Positions 1 to 8,808 are shown, counted from the first letter of the stretch. The stretch is 64,000 nt of DNA from G963663365 sp963663365 (GCA_963663365.2 CAXXIH010000001.1:1674001-1738000); one strand, 5' to 3'. Program-made: numbers and translations. Notes: generated from the letters alone by a model not told the origin.

Positions 1-598
1 CACCCCAGTCACGATGGCCCAGGCTGACCTGGCCTACCGATACGGGGCCGCTGGTGACTTCGTTGAGATCCATGTCGTAGATTTTGAAGAAGCCGTGGCC
101 TTGCCCATCATCTTCTTTAACGCCATCGGCATCGCCCACCGTTGCCGGAATAACCAGATCAGAGCCACCCATCTGGGAGACTTTCCAGGTTGCGGCAACG
201 ATGAATTGGGTTCCGTCAATACTGTTTTCGCAAATCGTCCAGTTGGTGTTTCCACCGGTATTCGTGCCGGCAATAACATCATCTTGGCCGGATCCGAATA
301 CATCATAAATCCGGGAGCCATCGGGATTCATGCCACTGAAATGGTGGCTGCCACCGCGGTTAACCCAAAAGACGATGACTGTCCCATCGGCCAAAACGCA
401 GGTTTGCGGTTCACGGTCATCGTTGTCAGGATCTTGGCCCAACAACAGAGGAGCCTCAGTGTTGATCGGTACAAAACCTGCATCCGACAACATCGGCAAT
501 GTGCCTTCGGAGAAGGTGATCGGTGTGCCGTCCAACGGCTGTGCAAATGCACCGGCCGCGATCAGCAACGCTAACGCACAAATTCCACTCGTTTTCAT
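1..598 (-). CDS. secreted protein of unknown function (C-terminus beyond window)
   Basis: The frame is open from an ATG at 598 to the window edge, giving 199 codons. A strong Shine-Dalgarno TAAGGAGG (609-616) lies 10 nt upstream. The product begins with a classic signal peptide (MKTSGICALALLIAAGAFA, cleavage expected after AFA). The mature part is acidic and rich in Gly, Asp and Thr, with stretches such as GQDPDNDDREPQTCVLADGTVIVFW and SLGHRDWG. Pieces like VLADGTVIVFW and SIDGTQFIVAATW recur at intervals, as in beta-propeller proteins that count blades. The gene is most likely an exported, possibly surface, beta-rich protein. I recognise no family, and only the N-terminal part is visible. 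Confidence 0.75.
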   Translation of the reverse strand, partial: MKTSGICALALLIAAGAFAQPLDGTPITFSEGTLPMLSDAGFVPINTEAPLLLGQDPDNDDREPQTCVLADGTVIVFWVNRGGSHHFSGMNPDGSRIYDVFGSGQDDVIAGTNTGGNTNWTICENSIDGTQFIVAATWKVSQMGGSDLVIPATVGDADGVKEDDGQGHGFFKIYDMDLNEVTSGPVSVGQVSLGHRDWG

Positions 599-608
599 AG
601 AAACTATA

Positions 609-616
609 CCTCCTTA
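609..616 (-). promoter_or_regulatory. strong ribosome binding site for the secreted protein
   Basis: TAAGGAGG on the minus strand, 10 nt before the ATG at 598. It fixes the start of the gene that runs off the left edge. Confidence 0.7.
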
Positions 617-916
617 GGATATGTGTAAATGTGATACACCACCTGCTGTATCAATGCCCAAAAACCGTTGAAAACCCCTTATAAAGGGTTATAGGAATTG
701 GGCGTTTAGGAAAACAGTATGCTGACCTGCATGGTGTGTCAATAGGATTTCCGCAAAATCTACATTGTTTTAGATGATATGCCCCAATGAGCCATATTTT
801 TTGTGAAACCTTGAAATAACGTGCAAAATTGAAAGATCCCGCCATGTATGGTTATACATTTGTGACGGGATGAAACTGAATTTCATTAGAACCGGCAACT
901 ACACCGGTCAATTTTA
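617..916. other. 300-bp intergenic region with a nested inverted repeat
   Basis: No convincing gene. On the plus strand GCCCAA (656-661) pairs with TTGGGC (698-703) and encloses a second inverted repeat, AACCCCTTATAAAGGGTT (673-690). The structure sits 58-105 bases upstream of the minus-strand secreted protein gene, so it could be an mRNA leader structure or an operator. A TTGACA on the minus strand (742-737) could be a -35 box, but the -10 at the expected distance is poor. Confidence 0.35.
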
Positions 917-1552
917 CTAGTTTCTGAAATTCGGCGGGCATGAGCCATTGTAGGTCTTGCCATCGACTATGAGATTGGCCGTGATCGAACAGTCGCCGCC
1001 ATACCAATAAATGTCACCATTACTCTTCAAGCCGTTTGAGGAGGCGTAGGTATTGCTTTCGCCTCCATTCCGCTGGGGAAGCACAAAGGGATGCTCTGAG
1101 TATAAGCCGTTTTCGGAGGCGTCCGGTCCCACGGAGAAGATCATATAGGACATATATTTGCCACCCTTTGCTCTGGGAACGCCTGTTTCGTAGACATGCC
1201 GGGCGCCGTCTTCTAGTAATTTCGATTTGGGCACAAAAGGATCGTCCGGAATGCTGGCTATATAGGAGATGGGGCTGGTTAAGAAGAAAAGACCTTGTTG
1301 GGTCCGGGGGCGTGAATACGGATTGTCTTCCGATTCCGGGGGGTAGCAATTGTTATCTAAGAAGTACATCTCTTGGGCCATGGCCAAGGCTTTGATATCC
1401 GAATAGACCCGGGCGACTGTGGCCCGCGTACGCGCGTTCATGAAATTGGGAACCGCAATGGCGGCCAAAATGCCGATAATTGCGACAACAATAAGCAACT
1501 CGATGAGTGTAAATCCGTGCTTTTTATTCATTTTGTTAACAATTCTTACCAT
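917..1552 (-). CDS. GspG/type IV pilin-like pseudopilin (paralogue 1)
   Basis: A 211-residue protein with a prepilin leader and N-methylation/cleavage motif (KKHG then FTLIELLIVVAIIGILAAIAVPNF). The hydrophobic alpha-1 helix assembles pilins or pseudopilins after cleavage by prepilin peptidase. The body has the GspG-like region ARVYSDIKALAMAQEMYFLDNNCYPPESEDNPY. It ends in a distinctive cap, GDIYWYGGDC followed by NGSCPPNFRN, whose two Cys could form a disulfide. I chose the start at 1552, where AGAGGA precedes the ATG. The longer reading frame to 1609 has no such site. The gene shares the cap and layout with the genes at 4044 and 4836. It is probably a pseudopilin of a type II secretion or type IV pilus-like system, although no other machinery genes are in the window. 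Confidence 0.85.
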   Translation of the reverse strand: MVRIVNKMNKKHGFTLIELLIVVAIIGILAAIAVPNFMNARTRATVARVYSDIKALAMAQEMYFLDNNCYPPESEDNPYSRPRTQQGLFFLTSPISYIASIPDDPFVPKSKLLEDGARHVYETGVPRAKGGKYMSYMIFSVGPDASENGLYSEHPFVLPQRNGGESNTYASSNGLKSNGDIYWYGGDCSITANLIVDGKTYNGSCPPNFRN

Positions 1553-1862
1553 GACATCCTCTTGCAATGATCGAAGGCTATGTACGGCCTCCCGCCGATC
1601 AAAATCCAACCGGCCCGCCTATTGATCCTTTATAGGCGATTTTACGCCGGATGTTAATGTTATTTAGGCTATCGTAAATCGAGCAGGGATAAGGAATATG
1701 ATGTCAAAATGGGAGCACAAGACTTCGAGCGTAAGACAAATTTATGCCGCTGAAGCCTGATTTCAGCGGCCTCAGCGGCATGTATTAGCAAACTAACTCA
1801 TTCTTACTCAACAACTTGAATTCGATTATCTGATTGCAGTTCCTAAAAGTAGAGCGCTTGCT
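1553..1862. other. 310-bp intergenic region
   Basis: No gene seen. It holds the hairpin at 1746-1770 and, on the minus strand, the upstream region of pseudopilin 1. I found no convincing -35/-10 pair. Confidence 0.4.
1746..1770 (-). terminator. hairpin downstream of the WD40 gene, possible terminator
   Basis: Nine-base perfect stem GCCGCTGAA/TTCAGCGGC with a 7-nt loop, 93-117 nt past the stop of the WD40 gene. The minus-strand continuation is AT-rich but lacks a clean U-run, so termination is uncertain. Confidence 0.4.
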
Positions 1863-3773
1863 TTAATAGGAACACCACTCTGTTACGTGGGAATACAATC
1901 CGTCTATTGACCAGACATTGACGGTACCATCCTCGGATCCGGAAAGTATGTAGTTGCCATCCGGTGAGAACACCATATCCCACATGGCTATGTAATGTCC
2001 CTGTAAATTCAATTGTAATTCGGTGGTATCTGCATCCCAAATCTGAATCGTGCCGCCGCTTGAGGCAACCAGATTTCCATCAGGGGAGAAGATGACTTGA
2101 TTGCCGGAGGAGCCATCCGGTAATTCTCTGAGTTGTGATCCTGTTAGAGCATCGAACAGATAAGCTTTACCGTCCCCGCATCCGGTCAAAATAGTAAGTC
2201 CATCAGGGGAGAATGTGGCTGGCGAATCCACCTGTTGTGGGACTGTAATCGTCCGAATCTGTTCGTATGTGTCTGCATCCCAAAGGATGATCCGTGATGA
2301 AGAACGAGCCGTGGTTATGATCCGGCTTCCATCAGATGAAAAGGACACCAAATTATCGGACTCCAATTCTCCATCCAAAACAGCAAGGAGTTGGCCGTCG
2401 ATTGTATAAAGACAGCTCAGCTGACCACCGGTTGCAAAAAGCACGCGTTCTCCATCATTTGAGAAGGTGACATCATAGGCGCCGCCCAGTTGCCCTGCAT
2501 AGGTTCTTACGGGTGATAAATCCGAAGAGTTATAAAGTGCGGCCCCATCGCCATTCCCGAGCAGCAAATACGATCCATCCGGTGAATAGGCAATGTCATG
2601 GATCGGGGATTGTGAAGCCAATTCTCTGACCAGCTCGGACTGGCCAATATTGTAAAACTTTACTGTCTGAACAAATGCGGCCGCGACTTCTCCAGTTGTT
2701 GGCGATACGGCCAATCCCGTTACCTGTGTGGAGTGTTCATGCAAAACGCCGAGCCTTTCACCGGAATCCGTATCAAAAATATAGACTTTGCCGTCTTCGC
2801 TTGCGCATAAGAACTGCTGGCCATCCGCTGAAAAAACCACAGAGCGAATTGCTCCGATATCACTATTTCCGACATAGCCATCGGTTAGCACGGTTTGCTC
2901 TTCGATTAACGTATTTGCAACGACAATTCCTGCCTTAACACCCATATCCTCATAGCCGATGCCTACCGTGAAACCGTCCGGTGAAATGGCCATTGTCGTT
3001 ATTCCGCCAAAAGAACCTGTGGTTTGAAAATCTTTGCCACTCAGTCTTTGACGGGTATTTAAATCCCAGACTTCCAGAAGATTGCCGAATGCAGTCAGTA
3101 AACGTTGCGAGTTGCCGGAGAATTCGGCCTTTAGAATTGACTGCTCGGCGGGGATTGTCCAAACGATTTCTCCCGTGGAGACATCGACGAGTTCTTTGTA
3201 GATCGTCAGCGCCCACGCGCCGTCATTTGAAAAGCATTTGATGTTAAAATTCTCCAGCGTTCTCAATCTTGCTCCGCCGGCGATATCCCAAACTGAAATC
3301 GTATAGATCGATCCGGCCTCTCCGGCTTCTTTTGCACCGAGAACAACCTGTGTTCCATCGGCATTAAAGACGCCGTTTTCAAGGGCAAATCCACCCTCAA
3401 ATTCAATAGCGCGTATTAACTGCCCGGTGCTTGTGTCCCAAATTTTGACCGTCGTATCTTGTGTTCCTGAGGTGAGCAATTTTTGGCCATCCGGTGAAAA
3501 AGCCAAATGCCCTTCGTTGTAGTTCACGCCTTTTAATGTTTGAGTGTCGATTGAGTTGAGGATTTCATGGTTTTGGGCGTCCCACACCAAAACAATGCCC
3601 GCTCTCGACATGGTGGCAATGCGGCTGCCATCCGGTGACACGGCAATTGTATTTAATACTCCGTTACCGATTCGCTGAAATGGTTGTTGTGCAACGGTTT
3701 CTGAAGTTGCATCAAAAGCCGAAGCAAGACACATGAGAGATACAAAGAAAACGGATAAAGATTTTTTGTACAT
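1863..3773 (-). CDS. secreted WD40 protein, probable double seven-bladed propeller
   Basis: A 636-residue exported protein. The N-terminal signal peptide (MYKKSLSVFFVSLMCLASAFDATSE) is followed almost entirely by WD40 repeats. About 14 repeat units can be counted from the SPDG/S.DG turns and the WD or FD strand ends (for example FSPDGQKLLTSG then VKIWD; FSPDGNYILSGSEDG then VNVWS). That number fits two seven-bladed propellers. The start at 3773 is 4 nt after AAGGAGGG; an ATG one codon upstream is too close to the same site. WD40 propellers are protein-protein interaction platforms and no catalytic motif is visible. The gene lies between pseudopilin paralogues 1 and 2 on the same strand, which suggests but does not prove a shared role at the cell surface. 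Confidence 0.85.
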   Translation of the reverse strand: MYKKSLSVFFVSLMCLASAFDATSETVAQQPFQRIGNGVLNTIAVSPDGSRIATMSRAGIVLVWDAQNHEILNSIDTQTLKGVNYNEGHLAFSPDGQKLLTSGTQDTTVKIWDTSTGQLIRAIEFEGGFALENGVFNADGTQVVLGAKEAGEAGSIYTISVWDIAGGARLRTLENFNIKCFSNDGAWALTIYKELVDVSTGEIVWTIPAEQSILKAEFSGNSQRLLTAFGNLLEVWDLNTRQRLSGKDFQTTGSFGGITTMAISPDGFTVGIGYEDMGVKAGIVVANTLIEEQTVLTDGYVGNSDIGAIRSVVFSADGQQFLCASEDGKVYIFDTDSGERLGVLHEHSTQVTGLAVSPTTGEVAAAFVQTVKFYNIGQSELVRELASQSPIHDIAYSPDGSYLLLGNGDGAALYNSSDLSPVRTYAGQLGGAYDVTFSNDGERVLFATGGQLSCLYTIDGQLLAVLDGELESDNLVSFSSDGSRIITTARSSSRIILWDADTYEQIRTITVPQQVDSPATFSPDGLTILTGCGDGKAYLFDALTGSQLRELPDGSSGNQVIFSPDGNLVASSGGTIQIWDADTTELQLNLQGHYIAMWDMVFSPDGNYILSGSEDGTVNVWSIDGLYSHVTEWCSY

Positions 3774-4043
3774 CATCCCTCCTTATATTATGGATAAATG
3801 AAATGGTTGAATTGGATACCCGGATGAACTGCTACCCACCGAGCCCCACCTGCGGTGACTTCCTCCTTGTTCAATCTATTTGAAAAGCCAAAAGACGATT
3901 GGCAATCATGTCTTTAATGAAAATATATCACCTGGGGAAGCGGGTGTCACATAAAAAGACAGATACTATTCTTCAAGATATGAATAATTCACAAATGTGA
4001 AAAATAGAACTTAAGGGCTACAAATTGTGTTTTTGCGCCATTC

Positions 4044-4682
4044 TCAGTTCCTGAAATTCGGCGGGCAGACTCCGTTCAAGACATGGCCATCGATCCAGAG
4101 GCTTTTAACGACAGCGCTGCAATTGCCTCCATACCAGTAAATGTCGCCCGGGCTGGTTAGGCCATTGGAGGTTGCATAAGTCGTATTGATATCACCATAG
4201 CCTTTGCTGACAAATGGATTCTCGGAATAGATATCCTCAATTCCATCCGGCCCGACCGTGAAAATGGCATAGGCGACGTATTTGTTATGGCCGGGGCCTT
4301 TGGTGACTCCCGTTTCATAGACATAGGGAGTCGTTTCTTCATGGGTAAGCCATTCTTTGGGGACAAAGATGGCGTTCGGAATGGCCGCGATATAGGCAAT
4401 TGGGCTGGTGAGGAAAAACAGCCCCTGGGATATCCGAGGCCGCTGATAGGGATTATGTTCCGATTCCGGCGGGTAGCCGTTATTGTCGAGATTGTACATC
4501 TCATTAGCCATGGCCAGCGCTTTGATGTCGGAATAGGCCCTGGCTACCTTGGCCCGCAGCCGCGCACTCATGAAATTAGGAACCGCGATAGCCGCCAATA
4601 TCCCGATAATTGCAACCACGATCAGCAACTCTATCAGTGTAAAAGCGGAAGAATTCGTTGTATTACGCCGGTGGATTATCAT
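4044..4682 (-). CDS. GspG/type IV pilin-like pseudopilin (paralogue 2)
   Basis: A 212-residue pseudopilin with the prepilin motif SSAFTLIELL and the long hydrophobic helix through AVPNFMSARLRAKVARAYSDIKALAMANEMY. Then come GYPPESEHNPY and the same C-terminal cap, GDIYWYGGNC ... NGVCPPNFRN. I start it at the ATG at 4682, preceded by GGAG on the minus strand; the in-frame TTG further up is weaker. Its residue at the cleavage site is Ala rather than the usual Gly (SAF), a tolerated but less common choice for prepilin peptidase. It is a close paralogue of the genes at 917 and 4836. Confidence 0.85.
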   Translation of the reverse strand: MIIHRRNTTNSSAFTLIELLIVVAIIGILAAIAVPNFMSARLRAKVARAYSDIKALAMANEMYNLDNNGYPPESEHNPYQRPRISQGLFFLTSPIAYIAAIPNAIFVPKEWLTHEETTPYVYETGVTKGPGHNKYVAYAIFTVGPDGIEDIYSENPFVSKGYGDINTTYATSNGLTSPGDIYWYGGNCSAVVKSLWIDGHVLNGVCPPNFRN

Positions 4683-4835
4683 GGGACATCTCCACAAGAA
4701 CGCTGGGATTCAATTGGCTTTCAAAGCATAAATTTCAGAGGCCACCGGTCTCTGATAAATTCTACAATACGCGATGTCCGGGTGTAACGGGGAATACGCC
4801 TAAAATAATTAATATGAATATCGATATTCCGGGAA

Positions 4836-5468
4836 TCAGTTCCTGAAATTCGGGGGACATGAGCCGTTATACAGCCGCCCATCCACAATCACATTCTGCA
4901 TAACCGTACAATCTCCCCCATACCAATAAATATCGCCGCTGCTTTTTAGCCCATTGGACTGCGCATAGGTGTTGTTCTGTCCGCCGTTTTTCGTTTCGCG
5001 GAATGGCGCCCGGGATGATATTCCGTTCTCCGCGCCATCCGGACCGATTGTGAAAATGACATAAGAGATGATTCTGGGATAATTTGTGTAGACGCCGGTC
5101 TCATATACCCGGGGCGTGTTGTTTTCGAATTTCCAGGCTGTCGGCACAAAAGGATCTTCAGGTATTGAAGCCATATATTGGATCGGCGTGGTCAGGAAAA
5201 ACAGGCCTCTTTCATTTGCCGGACGTTTATATGGATTATCCTCCGACTCGGGGGGGTAGCTGTTAAAGTCGAGAAAATACATTTCTTGGGCCATAGCCAG
5301 TGCCTTTATATCGGAATAGGCCTTGGCCACTTTGGCTTTAAGTTGGGCATTCAAAAAACTGGGCACGGCGATAGCGGCCAATATTCCGATAATGGCCACC
5401 ACAATCAGGAGCTCAATTAAGGTGAAACCGGCTTTTTGACGTGTACTACTTCTGAATACATTCATCAT
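4836..5468 (-). CDS. GspG/type IV pilin-like pseudopilin (paralogue 3)
   Basis: A 210-residue pseudopilin with the leader MMNVFRSSTRQKAG followed by FTLIELLIVVAIIGILAAIAVPSF, a GspG-like stem (KVAKAYSDIKALAMAQEMYFLDFNSYPPESEDNPY) and the cap GDIYWYGGDC ... NGSCPPNFRN. GGAGAGGAC directly precedes the two adjacent ATGs at 5468 and 5465, so the longer frame from 5486 is rejected. Only 153 nt separate it from paralogue 2. All three genes share orientation and size. They probably form a minor-pilin set whose tips differ in the central region (loops around residues 95-170). Confidence 0.85.
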   Translation of the reverse strand: MMNVFRSSTRQKAGFTLIELLIVVAIIGILAAIAVPSFLNAQLKAKVAKAYSDIKALAMAQEMYFLDFNSYPPESEDNPYKRPANERGLFFLTTPIQYMASIPEDPFVPTAWKFENNTPRVYETGVYTNYPRIISYVIFTIGPDGAENGISSRAPFRETKNGGQNNTYAQSNGLKSSGDIYWYGGDCTVMQNVIVDGRLYNGSCPPNFRN

Positions 5469-5525
5469 GTCCTCTCCCCGGATCATGAAATAATGAATCG
5501 ACTATCCACGCTGTAAATTAGAATC

Positions 5526-5543
5526 ATGCTTTGCGAAAAGCAT
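5526..5543. repeat. short hairpin with GCGA tetraloop
   Basis: ATGCTTT-GCGA-AAAGCAT, a 7-bp stem closed by a GNRA-type loop, in the gap between the pseudopilin and the LacI gene. No function can be assigned. Confidence 0.3.
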
Positions 5544-5759
5544 ATTCCCGTCGCTGCATTTTCAACAATAAAATAGAACTCGGGTGAATTCAACGATAAT
5601 CGATGTTGAAAAGACCGCTTAGCATTTATCTGAATATGAAGTCTCAATTAATGCTCTACAACGGACGGTATGACAGGAAATCCCCAAAAAGCATGTTGCA
5701 GACCTGGCGAAATAACGTAATCTAAATTGGTTTGAATCAATTATTCACTGAGGGAGTCC

Positions 5760-6809
5760 GTGCGTAAACGTCCGGTTACATTGAAGGATGTTGCTGAAAA
5801 GGCTGGTGTTTCAGCCACGACGGTATCGATGGTTTTGCGGGGCAAGGCGGACCGGTATGGCATCGCTGCCGCCACCGCTGAACGCGTAACCCGAATGGCT
5901 GATGAACTGGGATTTGTTCCTAACCGTCTGGCCAGCTCATTTTCGACAGGGCGTTCGCGGATGATCGGGATCATGCCCAGCAATCCCGAAGGGCTGTTCG
6001 ATACCTGGTATGGTCCCCGTATTTTGAAGGGCTGTGTGGCCGAGGCCAACCGCCGTAACTACCACCTCATGCTGATGGATCAGTCTCCGGCTTGGCGCGA
6101 GATTCCCCCCAACACCTTTGCAAATGAATTGGTCGGTGGCCGCATTGATGGGCTCCTTGTAATCGAAGAGGGATTACAGACAGGCCTTGAACCCTACGTG
6201 GAAGTGGCCGAGACCATGCCCATGGCTGTGAGTTCAATTGCCGTGCAAGGCATGCCCCGCCTGGCGAATGGTACGGGAGTTGATTATGGCCAAATGGCCC
6301 GCATCGCCGTCGAGCATCTGGCCAAATTGGGGCACAAGAATATCGGCCTGATCCTGCAAAACCGTTATCTGCTTGAAGTCCAAACACTGATTGAGTCTTT
6401 TAACCAGGAACTCAAAGCGAGAGGCGGCTCTCTCCCACCGGAACGAATCATGGAGGACCGCCCCGGACGAAACGGTCTTGTGGACACCATCCGTAGTGGG
6501 AGTATTACCGCGGCCATGGTTCTTTTTGACGGCGAAGCGGCCCGTATCTGCCGCGAACTTGCCGAAAGCGGGCTCCGCGTGCCCAACGATTTCTCATTGA
6601 TCGGACTCGGCGATTTTCCATTAAGTGAGAATATCTGGCCGCCGCTCACGACAATCCGGCCCCCAATGGATGAACTGGCAGCACGGGCTACAAGGCATCT
6701 TCTGGATCAGATTGAAGGCAAAAAGGGAGCCGAAAATGGGAGTGTGCAGCTCCCCGCGGAGTTAGTTCTTCGCGCTTCGACAGGCCTGGCGCCTGGTATC
6801 ACGTTGTAA
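5760..6809 (+). CDS. LacI-family transcriptional regulator
   Basis: A 349-residue protein with the typical LacI layout. The N-terminal helix-turn-helix (VTLKDVAEKAGVSATTVSMVLRG, residues 6-28) and hinge helix (NRLASSFSTGRSRMIG) are followed by a periplasmic-binding-protein-like ligand domain with late motifs VPNDFSLIGLGDFPLSENIWPPLTTIRPP. The start is GTG, preceded by GAGGGAG. Such proteins usually repress sugar-uptake or catabolic genes until a sugar binds. No transporter or catabolic gene adjoins it here: the next gene is convergent and unrelated. Its targets, and even whether it acts locally, are unknown. Confidence 0.92.
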   Translation: MRKRPVTLKDVAEKAGVSATTVSMVLRGKADRYGIAAATAERVTRMADELGFVPNRLASSFSTGRSRMIGIMPSNPEGLFDTWYGPRILKGCVAEANRRNYHLMLMDQSPAWREIPPNTFANELVGGRIDGLLVIEEGLQTGLEPYVEVAETMPMAVSSIAVQGMPRLANGTGVDYGQMARIAVEHLAKLGHKNIGLILQNRYLLEVQTLIESFNQELKARGGSLPPERIMEDRPGRNGLVDTIRSGSITAAMVLFDGEAARICRELAESGLRVPNDFSLIGLGDFPLSENIWPPLTTIRPPMDELAARATRHLLDQIEGKKGAENGSVQLPAELVLRASTGLAPGITL

Positions 6810-6853
6810 TCATGCGGTCCATCGCCGGTTTGGCCGGATTGTATCTGAATCGC

Positions 6854-7423
6854 CTACTGCCTGCCTTCTATCAAAATTAGTAAAACCGCCGTGGCCAGAA
6901 TCAATCGTGGATCGAGCCACAACCGGTCTCCAGCCCTCATATATACCCGGAGTTTCTTAACGAAGGGATTAAAATTTTGGGTGATCCGGCAAATCTCCTC
7001 TTCGCCGGCAAAAAGGCTGAAACTCTGGGGGACCATATCGGTAACAAACCTGCGGATCATTGCCAGGAGCGGGTGGTCCTCATGCAGGACCGCCATTTGT
7101 TCTTCATCCGGCGTAAGGATATCCCACGTATCGCGGACCATCGATTTGAATCCTCTGCGATGCAACACACCCACATGCTCCCCCGTGGTTTGATCGATCA
7201 CGTCATAGCGGGCGGCCACATCGAGTATCTGGCGGGCTTTGATTAGAAGTAATTCCTCTTCCATGGTGTTGTCGGAGTAAACTCGGACATCTTCACGCAG
7301 TTTGAAGGCTTTTTGTTTAATAAACATCACAACATTGCCTTGCGGGTCGAACACCTCGACTTTGGCCCCGAAAAGGGTGAAGACACGTTTGCGCAGGATG
7401 TATGACGGGCGGTCGAGCAGCAT
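6854..7423 (-). CDS. LURP-one/phospholipid-scramblase-like (tubby C-terminal fold) protein
   Basis: A 189-residue protein that opens MLLDRPSYILRKRVFTLFGAKVEVFDPQGNVVMFIKQKAFKLREDVRVY. It continues with repeating beta strands (ARYDVIDQTTGEHVGVLHRRG, MVRDTWDILTPDEE) and ends in a hydrophobic helix (LILATAVLLILIEGRQ). This pattern, with a buried C-terminal hydrophobic helix inside a 12-stranded barrel, is that of the LURP-one-related/scramblase superfamily. The biochemical role in bacteria is not established. The gene is convergent with lacI and divergent from bactofilin. The fold assignment rests on motif pattern only. Confidence 0.7.
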   Translation of the reverse strand: MLLDRPSYILRKRVFTLFGAKVEVFDPQGNVVMFIKQKAFKLREDVRVYSDNTMEEELLLIKARQILDVAARYDVIDQTTGEHVGVLHRRGFKSMVRDTWDILTPDEEQMAVLHEDHPLLAMIRRFVTDMVPQSFSLFAGEEEICRITQNFNPFVKKLRVYMRAGDRLWLDPRLILATAVLLILIEGRQ

Positions 7424-7713
7424 GGTGATTTGAAATCTACTGAAATGACGCCATTTCTAAACCTTTGCACGGCTTCCGGCGTTACCGGACTGTATGGCCC
7501 GCTGTTTGTACCGGTGATACGGGGTGCGCTGCCCTTCGATTTGCCAATAGAATTCAATTCGATCCGCTACCAAGGACATGTACCCGGTGTTTCGAGAGTT
7601 AGCCTCTTGTGGCTGATGGGGTGTGACTGTAAGATCAGTCCCACCTTCTGTTTCGGGTGGCGCAAGTATGTTTGGGGCGTCGACCGGAACCCCTCAATTC
7701 TTGGAGGACTATA

Positions 7714-8184
7714 GTGGATATTTTACGTCAGGATGCCGATAAGAAATTCCCCTCACCCCCCAGTGGCGGCGGTCAGGGGCCATCGAAAGCCCCGGAAGCG
7801 GCCATGACCACCTTAGGCGAGGATACTGAGTTTAAGGGGACACTTAAATTCAAACATTCCTTAAAGATCGAAGGTAAGTTTGAAGGCGATATTAACACCG
7901 ACGGTCATCTGATCGTTGGCCGGACCGGGAATGTAAAGGCCGAGATTCGTGCCGGAAGCCTTGTGATTGAAGGTAAGGTTAACGGTAACATTCAAGCGGG
8001 CGATCTAATCGACTTGCGTTCAACGGCTGAAGTCCATGGTGATATCACCGCCTCCAAATTGAAAATTGATGAAGGCGTGATCTTTGTCGGTAAGACAGAT
8101 GTGCAGCCTAAAGAGCGCCGTAGCACAAGTTCACCCTCTAACTCATCCTCGGATAGCAAGCAGCAAAACAAGAAAGAAGGCTAG
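7714..8184 (+). CDS. bactofilin (polymer-forming cytoskeletal protein)
   Basis: A 156-residue bactofilin. After a short Pro/Gly-rich N-terminal tail comes the right-handed beta-helix core with regular six-residue turns: LGEDTEFKGTLKFKHSLKIEGKFEGDINTDGHLIVGRTGNVKAEIRAGSLVIEGKVNGNIQAGDLIDLRSTAEVHGDITASKLKIDEGVIFVG. A Ser-rich, disordered C-terminal tail follows. I start it at the GTG at 7714, six nt after GGAGG; the upstream ATG in frame lacks a site. Bactofilins form non-polar filaments that scaffold peptidoglycan enzymes, stalks or motility organelles. A strong terminator follows, so it is probably monocistronic. Confidence 0.93.
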   Translation: MDILRQDADKKFPSPPSGGGQGPSKAPEAAMTTLGEDTEFKGTLKFKHSLKIEGKFEGDINTDGHLIVGRTGNVKAEIRAGSLVIEGKVNGNIQAGDLIDLRSTAEVHGDITASKLKIDEGVIFVGKTDVQPKERRSTSSPSNSSSDSKQQNKKEG

Positions 8185-8225
8185 AATTCCCGCTCCTTCA
8201 CTCTTGTTTCTATTCGTTTCTTTCC

Positions 8226-8260
8226 AAAGCCCTCAAACTGATTTTGAGGGCTTTTTCTTT
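8226..8260 (+). terminator. intrinsic terminator after bactofilin gene
   Basis: Perfect 12-bp stem AAAGCCCTCAAA/TTTGAGGGCTTT with a 5-nt loop, then a T-rich run (8252-8260). Confidence 0.92.
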
Positions 8261-8397
8261 GAATGTGGCAATCCTTTATCCAGGGTGCTGTTCACGACCT
8301 GAACACAATTGTCCTATTTTGAGCAGGGGACTGTTTGAGACTGACAGATTTCTGTTCGAATGTGTCATTTCAAGGCACTCCGCTTCAATTCGCGGCC

Positions 8398-8413
8398 TGG
8401 CACGCCGCTTGTT
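8398..8413 (+). promoter_or_regulatory. candidate sigma-54 promoter upstream of glnB
   Basis: TGGCACG-CCGC-TTGTT matches the sigma-54 consensus TGGCACG-N4-TTGCW except that the -12 GC is GT. It is 56 nt before the glnB start, a normal distance. Nitrogen genes of this kind are often sigma-54 dependent. The -12 mismatch lowers confidence. Confidence 0.45.
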
Positions 8414-8469
8414 TATGGTATTGCACGTAACGATTTAGGCTCACGAAGTTGGTGATATGAGGTATGGCG

Positions 8470-8808
8470 ATGAAGAAGATTGAAGCGATTATTCGTCCGC
8501 ATTGTTTGGATGATGTGAAGGAGGCATTGGCAGGAGTTGGTTTGCGTGGATTGACAGTAACTGAAGTTCGCGGTTTTGGAAGGCAAAAAGGACATACCGA
8601 GCTTTATCGAGGCCGTGAATATACCATCGAGTTCCAACCCAAAGTAAAAATCGAACTGATCGTTCCCAAAGACGATGTGCAAGAAGTCATTGATACGATC
8701 CGCTCCGCGGCCAGTACCGGCCAGGTTGGCGACGGCAAGGTCTTTGTTGTGCCTATCGAGGACGCAGTTCGTATCCGCACCGGTGAACGAGGCGCAGAGG
8801 CGCTATAA
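8470..8808 (+). CDS. glnB: nitrogen regulatory protein PII
   Basis: A 112-residue PII protein, a trimeric cytosolic sensor of 2-oxoglutarate, ATP/ADP and nitrogen status. It begins MKKIEAIIRP as in canonical GlnB/GlnK. It carries the T-loop GFGRQKGHTELYRGREY with the uridylylation tyrosine at position 51, and the nucleotide-binding C-terminal signature VGDGKVFV ... RIRTGERG. The ATG at 8470 is preferred because GAGGT lies 6 nt upstream; the ATG at 8464 touches that site. glnA follows after 72 nt, so the pair is a nitrogen-assimilation operon in which PII would tune glutamine synthetase or its adenylylation. The sequence alone cannot separate GlnB from GlnK, and no amtB is adjacent. Confidence 0.95.
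   Translation: MKKIEAIIRPHCLDDVKEALAGVGLRGLTVTEVRGFGRQKGHTELYRGREYTIEFQPKVKIELIVPKDDVQEVIDTIRSAASTGQVGDGKVFVVPIEDAVRIRTGERGAEAL

Noticed and set aside
7495..7510. TGGCCCG-CTGT-TTGTA as a sigma-54 site upstream of bactofilin
   Set aside because: The -12 GC is missing, and the site is about 200 nt from the start with no regulator context.
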